Shown in pieces: positions 12,288-16,632 of a stretch of 16,632 nucleotides of DNA (the stretch's first letter is position 1; each line of letters opens with the position of its first letter). The DNA lies in contig WUAK01000023.1 of NCBI GenBank assembly GCA_009827205.1, positions 1 to 16,632 on the forward strand, in the 5' to 3' direction. The notes under the pieces were generated by a model. That model saw nothing but the letters and a program-made list of their open reading frames with translations, had not been told where the DNA came from and did no database searches. Source of the DNA: Phycisphaeraceae bacterium (GTDB lineage Bacteria; Planctomycetota; Phycisphaerae; Phycisphaerales; UBA1924). A program made the translations under genes and the position numbers.

Positions 12288-13685
12288 TTGAGCGGTGCGC
12301 GTTCCATCCTGACTGGGCCTCTAGCAGAGCTGCCCGATCCGCTCGAGATTGAGCCCATCTCTTGCGCATTTGATCTTGCTGTTACACCGCCAGGCTCGAA
12401 GAGTGAAACCAACCGGGCGATCGTGCTCGCGGCGCTGGCGAGCGGGACAACAGTGCTAAGAGGTGCACTGACCGAAGCAGACGACTCGGTTGTTGCAATT
12501 GAGGCGGTGCGGACGCTCGGCGCGAAGGTTGATGTGGACCGCTCTACGCTCAGGATCGAGGGCGTCGGGGGACGCTGGAAATGTCCGGCTGAGGGCGTCA
12601 CTGTTGATCTCAAGAATGCGGGGACCGCCACGAGGTTCCTTTCGGCGGCGGCGATGCTCGCACCTGGGCCAGTCACGATCACCGGGAATGAACGGATGCA
12701 GCAACGGCCCATCGGCGAACTCGCAGATGCGCTGCACCAACTCGGAGCAACAATCGAATGGCACGGCACGGAGGGCTGCCCGCCTCTGACAATCATTCCA
12801 CCATCTGGTGGCGTGCCCCGGGGCGTAGAGCTTGCCTTCGAATCGCCAGAGTCGAGTCAGTTTATTTCGGCGCTGCTGATGCTGGGGCCCTGGGTGTCGG
12901 GCGGGATCACGGTTCGCATCACAGGGCGCGTGACCAGCTCGCCCTACCTGTCGATGACACTGGATCTGCTCGACCGGGTCGGGGCATCCGTCAAGGCAAC
13001 AGATGATTTGCGCATGTTGCGCGTCTCGCCTGAATCATCATCAGGTCTGGATGGGTTTGAACTGGAGATAGAGCCAGACGCGAGCGGCGCTACGTACTTC
13101 TGGACCGCTGCCTCTATTGTGCCCGGTGCAAAGTCGACGGTGCTCGGTCTTGACGCCCGGGCTATTCAGGGCGATGCCCGTTACGCGGGTCTGCTTGAAC
13201 GCATGGGTGCTTTGGTTGAGCTCTCGCCGACCGGAGAATCGGCTTGGACAAGTGTGACAGGACCGGTTGCGCTTAGGCCGATCCTTGCGGATCTATCGCC
13301 CATGCCCGATACAGCGATGAGCCTCGCGGTCGCGGCGTGCTTTGCAAACGGAACGAGTGTTCTGCGCGGGCTGGGGACTCTGCGCGTGAAGGAAACCGAT
13401 CGGATCGAAGCGATCCGCAATGAGCTGATAAAGCTAGGTGTGACGGTCGATGTCGGTGTTCAGGGTGATGATGAGACAATCACAATCACTCCCCCGGAGG
13501 GCGGCATCGATTGCGCGCAGGATTCATCCCCTGTGGAGTTCGAGACGTACGACGATCACAGGATGGCGATGAGCCTGGCGCTTGTCGGGCTCGTGCGCCC
13601 GAACGTGTACATCCGGGATCCTGGTTGCGTTGCCAAGACGTATCCCACGTTCTGGAAGCAGCTCGCCGATTTGTACCCCGACTAA
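12288..13685 (+). CDS. aroA: 3-phosphoshikimate 1-carboxyvinyltransferase (EPSP synthase)
   Basis: AroA joins shikimate-3-phosphate and phosphoenolpyruvate to EPSP in the shikimate pathway. The 465-residue protein (E. coli 427) has an N-terminal extension of about 16 residues. Catalytic features are present: PGSKSETNR with Lys38, NAGTATRF (110-117), SSQF (189-192), PDTAMS with Asp341, RVKETDRI with Glu369, DDHRMAM with His424-Arg425, and Lys450 in CVAKTYP. The glycine of NAG is kept, as in glyphosate-sensitive class I enzymes, while the proline found two residues before L in E. coli (MRPL) is Phe here. The start is probably TTG 12288, as no ATG or GTG lies in frame before the conserved core. 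The stop overlaps that of the convergent glycosyltransferase gene. Confidence 0.95.
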   Translation: MSGARSILTGPLAELPDPLEIEPISCAFDLAVTPPGSKSETNRAIVLAALASGTTVLRGALTEADDSVVAIEAVRTLGAKVDVDRSTLRIEGVGGRWKCPAEGVTVDLKNAGTATRFLSAAAMLAPGPVTITGNERMQQRPIGELADALHQLGATIEWHGTEGCPPLTIIPPSGGVPRGVELAFESPESSQFISALLMLGPWVSGGITVRITGRVTSSPYLSMTLDLLDRVGASVKATDDLRMLRVSPESSSGLDGFELEIEPDASGATYFWTAASIVPGAKSTVLGLDARAIQGDARYAGLLERMGALVELSPTGESAWTSVTGPVALRPILADLSPMPDTAMSLAVAACFANGTSVLRGLGTLRVKETDRIEAIRNELIKLGVTVDVGVQGDDETITITPPEGGIDCAQDSSPVEFETYDDHRMAMSLALVGLVRPNVYIRDPGCVAKTYPTFWKQLADLYPD

Positions 13686-14869
13686 ACAGACTGGGTCTGC
13701 TGCGGTGTCAGTGTCTTACTGAGTGCTTCCGACGCGAGGGAAACCAGCTTGTCGACACGGTGCTGCCAGAGATGAGACCGCTCGACCTCGGCGCGGCCGT
13801 TCGTGGCGATGCGATGCAGACGTTCCGGATCGTTGAGCAGATCCTCGATTGCGACACGTGCGCCGCCCGGCTGATTCGGATCGAACATGACAACGTGGGT
13901 GGGTTCTCCGGTTGTGCTGAAATGCTGCCGCACGAGATACCGGTTCTCGGCGACGCTTGCACAACCGGCAGCCATGGAGAGCAGTAGTCGTTCACTGAAC
14001 GTTTGCGGGAATTGGGTCGGCCCCCAAGCCAGACAGACTCTGCCGGACTGTAGAGCCGCTGGGATCTCGCTGTAGTTTGCCGGGCCTTTGTGCACGAGGG
14101 TTCCCGTGCAGACTGCTTGCCACGATTCTCCGCCGAATACCGCGACATCAAGCCCCTGCAGTGATTCCACGAGCGCGATTCGCCTGCGCCTGTTGAGGTC
14201 TGCCATGACAGCTCGCCAGATGCCGGCTGCCATGGGCCAGTTTCCGGTGATGACACTCTTGCTGCCGCACACGCAATCGAGCGCCTGCTCGAACGACATG
14301 TAGGCGTCGGTCAGCATGAGTTCGACAACCTCATCGATCCATGGGTGCGTCTGAGGAGGCAGAGCCCATTTGAGGTCGCGCACGCCCTGCTCGTCGTGGA
14401 CGGAGCCCGCGACGACAACGTCGTGTTCTCTCCGGTCCAGCGACTCCTTGCTTACCTCGGAATTCTCTATGAGCGCTTCGGACGCGATGCCGTGAGGCAT
14501 GTGCGCGTGGCGAAGCGCTGGCCAGCGGAGACGGAGCAGGTGTAGTCCATCGAGGCTCGGGAGAGCGAGCCGGAAGTTCGAGAGTTTGCTCGTCTGGTCC
14601 ATGATGCCCGCGTCGAGCGCAAGTGGATGATCTACAAGAATCTGTATTCCTGCAACACGTGAATTGATCCTACGCACAGCGGGCGGGATGGCTTCAATGG
14701 TCGGTGGCATATTAAAGAAGATGTAGATACCGACCCGGCTTCCGTCGGGGACGCCATCGATGACTTCGAAGCCCTCTGCCTGAAAGCCGAGCGCAAGCTC
14801 GTCGGCCATGGCACCCAAAAGGCTGAAGCGGGATTCGTACCTGCGCGGTATCCAGACAGGAACACTCAT
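13682..14869 (-). CDS. CgeB-like family 1 glycosyltransferase
   Basis: A 395-residue, probably cytoplasmic protein with no signal peptide. The C-terminal half resembles the glycosyl transferase family 1 domain found in CgeB-like proteins: VAVFGGESW, HKGPANYSEIPAALQSGRV, PQTFSERLLLSMAAGCASV with the sugar-nucleotide-contacting Glu, and a terminal LLNDPERLHRIATNGRAEVE helix followed by HRVDKLVSLA. The N-terminal half (GVPDGSRVGIYIFFN, QILVDHPLALDAG) suits the DUF3880-type partner domain. Donor and acceptor are unknown; related proteins modify surface polysaccharides, flagellin or spore coat. ATG 14869 is chosen over a GTG at 14950 because GATAAT stands 6 nt before it and the extra 27 residues look unrelated. 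No other glycan genes are adjacent. Confidence 0.75.
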   Translation of the reverse strand: MSVPVWIPRRYESRFSLLGAMADELALGFQAEGFEVIDGVPDGSRVGIYIFFNMPPTIEAIPPAVRRINSRVAGIQILVDHPLALDAGIMDQTSKLSNFRLALPSLDGLHLLRLRWPALRHAHMPHGIASEALIENSEVSKESLDRREHDVVVAGSVHDEQGVRDLKWALPPQTHPWIDEVVELMLTDAYMSFEQALDCVCGSKSVITGNWPMAAGIWRAVMADLNRRRRIALVESLQGLDVAVFGGESWQAVCTGTLVHKGPANYSEIPAALQSGRVCLAWGPTQFPQTFSERLLLSMAAGCASVAENRYLVRQHFSTTGEPTHVVMFDPNQPGGARVAIEDLLNDPERLHRIATNGRAEVERSHLWQHRVDKLVSLASEALSKTLTPQQTQSV

Positions 14870-14875
14870 GGCTCG

Positions 14876-14881
14876 ATTATC
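14876..14881 (-). promoter_or_regulatory. Candidate -10 element (GATAAT) for a leaderless glycosyltransferase transcript
   Basis: GATAAT on the minus strand is followed by 6 nt (cgagcc) and ATG 14869, with no Shine-Dalgarno sequence. The spacing equals that of the TAGACT boxes before the STAS and folA genes. A -35 is not evident. Confidence 0.45.
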
Positions 14882-14981
14882 GGCATTTCCGGCTATTTCC
14901 CCGCATTTCTTGGTGAGCGCGAACCAGTAGATACCTGGCACGGTCTCCACGACTGGCGGGGCTTACCCCAAGGAGAACGCC

Positions 14982-16163
14982 ATGACACGGACAGCAGCAC
15001 TCGCACTCACCCTCGCGGCCGGCTTTGCAACACAGCCACTCTCGGCGCAGCCGCTGAAGATCAAACTCGAGCCATTTGAAGAGAAGCCCGCGGTCGTTGA
15101 GCGGGAAATTGACGGTCCGGTCATCCAACTGGCGATTTGTCTCGACACCTCGGGCTCGATGGGTGGGCTGATCAACCAGGCCAGGACACGGATCTGGAGC
15201 GTGGTCAACGAACTCGACTCTGCAACGCTCAACGGCGCGAAACCAACGCTCGAGGTCGCGCTCTATCAGTACGGGTCTGACCTCCAGTCTGGCAGTGAAG
15301 GTTTCATTGGCTGTGTCCTGCCGTTTACAAGCGATCTTGACAGGATCAGCGAAGCGCTCTTTGCACTGCAGATCAATGGGTCTTCTGAGTACTGCGGCAT
15401 GGCCGTCCAGCGAGCAACCCAAGAACTCGCTTGGCTCCCGAAAACTAACGAGACGCTGAAGGTCATCGTCATCGCGGGCAACGAACATTTCAGGCAAGGC
15501 CCGGTGAACTACCAGCAGAGTGTCCCCAACGCGGTCGAGTACGGCATCACTGTCAACACCGTGCACTGCGGTACAGATCAGGAAGGTAGAAATGGCGGCT
15601 GGCTGCACGCGGCACAGCTCGGCGGCGGTGAGTACAACATCATCGATCACAACCGCGACTTCGTCGAAATCCCCTGCCCGCAGGACGAGCGTCTCCGTGA
15701 GCTGAATGTCCAGCTGAACGGCACCTACCTGTACTACGGCATCGAGGGCGAGGACGCGAGGATGCGCCAATCACTGGCAGACACGCAGAACGAAGAAGCC
15801 AGCGGGATGGCGCTGGCGCGCCGTATTGAATCCAAGGCGAGCAGCCAGTACCGCAACTCGCACTGGGATCTTGTCGACGCATCTAAGGATGACGAATTCG
15901 AGCTCAAGGATGTCGACAAGAGCACACTCCCTGCGGACTTGCAAGAGGCGTCCACGGAGGAGATCGAGGCCAAGATCGCTGAGTACGGCGCCAAGAGAGC
16001 CGAGCTTCAGGCTGAGATCACGCGGCTCAGCACTGAGCGTGAGGCATGGCTTGCCGAGGAGCGCAAGCGACTCGGTGAGGAATTAGGTGAGTCGCTCGAC
16101 TCGGCGCTGGTGCTGGCTTTGCGTACACAGGCAGAGGCGCAGGGGTTCAAGTTCGACGACTAA
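14982..16163 (+). CDS. Exported von Willebrand factor A domain protein with C-terminal coiled coil
   Basis: A 393-residue protein with a signal peptide (about residues 1-22, cut near LSAQ), so it acts in the periplasm or outside. A VWA domain spans about 47-225 and starts with the metal-ion site DTSGSM (Asp55, Ser57, Ser59). The strand KVIVIAGNEHFRQGP carries Asn where many VWA proteins have Asp, a form I recall from planctomycete VWA proteins. Such domains bind protein partners through Mg2+. Two Cys-containing segments (GSSEYCGM, VHCGTD) could pair. Residues about 315-375 are charged and heptad-like (EEIEAKIAEYGAKRAELQ), predicting a coiled coil and oligomerisation. AAGGAG lies 6 nt before ATG 14982. 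Partner and function are unknown. Confidence 0.85.
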   Translation: MTRTAALALTLAAGFATQPLSAQPLKIKLEPFEEKPAVVEREIDGPVIQLAICLDTSGSMGGLINQARTRIWSVVNELDSATLNGAKPTLEVALYQYGSDLQSGSEGFIGCVLPFTSDLDRISEALFALQINGSSEYCGMAVQRATQELAWLPKTNETLKVIVIAGNEHFRQGPVNYQQSVPNAVEYGITVNTVHCGTDQEGRNGGWLHAAQLGGGEYNIIDHNRDFVEIPCPQDERLRELNVQLNGTYLYYGIEGEDARMRQSLADTQNEEASGMALARRIESKASSQYRNSHWDLVDASKDDEFELKDVDKSTLPADLQEASTEEIEAKIAEYGAKRAELQAEITRLSTEREAWLAEERKRLGEELGESLDSALVLALRTQAEAQGFKFDD

Positions 16164-16192
16164 AACAATCTCATTCACACATCAACAGAAAT

Positions 16193-16221
16193 GCGGGCAG
16201 AAGGTAACCCCTCCTGCCCGC
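16193..16221. terminator. Stem-loop between convergent VWA and S10 genes
   Basis: GCGGGCAG (16193-16200) pairs perfectly with CTGCCCGC (16214-16221) around a 13-nt loop in the 79-nt gap between the two convergent genes. On the plus strand it is followed by TGCTTTGTGTGT, a poor T-run, so it may terminate weakly or act as an mRNA-end structure for the VWA gene. Confidence 0.55.
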
Positions 16222-16242
16222 TGCTTTGTGTGTAGAGTAAAT

Positions 16243-16632
16243 TCAATCAGAAAGACCGACCGGCACGCTGTCGTAGAATGAATCGAGGTCGTCTTTAAGT
16301 TGCTGAAGCGATGCGATATCGAGGTACATCATGTGCCCGCCCACGTAGTAGTAGTTCTTCAGATTGTTGTGCAGGTTGTCGCGGAGTTGCATGTGGTCGT
16401 GTGTGTAATCGAGCCCGAGCGGCGGTGTGGCCAGATCGTGATACCCGCTGGCGACGAACACGCGGATGTGCGGCTGCTGGTGCATGACTGAACGCAGGCG
16501 TTCTGCGACGTTGACGTAGCGACCGTCGCCCGCCCTGCCGTAGTCCCAAGGCCTGACGTTTGTCAGTATCTCATAGCTCAGATCGCTCTTAAAGCCCAGC
16601 TCTTCGCGGATGTAGGAGTTGAATGACTCGGT
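16243..16632 (-). CDS. Serine carboxypeptidase-like protein (peptidase family S10), C-terminal part only
   Basis: The last 129 residues of a protein that continues past the right edge. SGYHDLATPPLG matches the region of S10 carboxypeptidases that holds the catalytic Asp, and YYYVGGHMMYLD holds the catalytic His; the nucleophilic Ser would lie upstream, outside the window. LTNVRPWDYGRAGDGRYVNVAERLRSV and the end SLQQLKDDLDSFYDSV also fit bacterial S10-like proteins. These alpha/beta hydrolases remove C-terminal residues from peptides and are usually exported, but the signal peptide region cannot be seen here. The gene is convergent with the VWA gene, separated by a stem-loop. Confidence 0.85.
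   Translation of the reverse strand, partial: TESFNSYIREELGFKSDLSYEILTNVRPWDYGRAGDGRYVNVAERLRSVMHQQPHIRVFVASGYHDLATPPLGLDYTHDHMQLRDNLHNNLKNYYYVGGHMMYLDIASLQQLKDDLDSFYDSVPVGLSD

Noticed and set aside
14870..14950. GTG 14950 as the glycosyltransferase start
   Set aside because: The added 27 residues show no family-like features, and ATG 14869 has a -10-like box at the spacing seen for other leaderless-type genes.
1..16632. CRISPR array, insertion sequence, toxin-antitoxin pair or phage genes
   Set aside because: No regularly spaced repeats, terminal inverted repeats, transposase, integrase or small toxin-like gene pair was found on either strand.

Overview
The window looks like a chromosomal stretch from a planctomycete, most likely one of the Phycisphaerae. 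The support is a GC-rich sequence, secreted proteins ending in a proline / hydrophobic helix / RRRR sorting tail of the PEP-CTERM type, an anti-anti-sigma STAS protein, a VWA protein with an 'IAGNE' segment that I associate with planctomycetes, and many short mixed-strand transcription units. The lineage is inferred from these features and was not tested by a search. No mobile element, integrase, CRISPR array, rRNA or tRNA was seen. Nearly every base is assigned to recognisable core metabolism or envelope genes.

Layout. (1) 1-5451, minus strand, transcribed right to left: a DinB/YfiT-like protein, L-aspartate oxidase (nadB), a small lipoprotein overlapping nadB by 4 nt, then the glycine decarboxylase P-protein (gcvP), which runs off the left edge. 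(2) 5484-6880, plus: YciA-type acyl-CoA thioesterase, STAS anti-sigma antagonist, and purN overlapping STAS by 4 nt. (3) 6911-8359, plus: exported HEXXH/PDZ putative metalloprotease. (4) 8444-9749, plus: thyA-folA, the thymidylate synthesis and folate recycling pair. (5) 9750-11332, plus: an AT-richer block with two tandem paralogous secreted CTERM-tailed proteins separated by a textbook intrinsic terminator. (6) 11329-11850, minus: adenine phosphoribosyltransferase (apt). (7) 11955-13685, plus: a lone GroES-type co-chaperonin and aroA. (8) 13682-14869, minus: CgeB-like glycosyltransferase. (9) 14982-16163, plus: exported VWA protein with a C-terminal coiled coil. (10) 16243 to the right edge, minus: C-terminus of an S10 serine carboxypeptidase-like protein.

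The genes do not form one pathway. Several feed nucleotide and one-carbon metabolism: gcvP (methylene-THF from glycine), purN (formyl-THF user), thyA (methylene-THF user), folA (THF regeneration) and apt (purine salvage). nadB starts NAD synthesis and aroA serves the shikimate pathway.

The most informative non-coding signals are four. At least four genes have a -10-like hexamer (TAGACT or GATAAT) 6-8 nt before the start codon and no Shine-Dalgarno sequence, which suggests leaderless transcripts. The other genes carry strong AAGGAG-type sites. Two convergent gene pairs overlap at their stop codons by 4 nt. Palindromes lie immediately downstream of predicted -10 boxes of gcvP and apt. The duplicated CTERM-protein locus is the least understood part and the best candidate for something undescribed. 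I did not find a convincing novel defence or mobile system.
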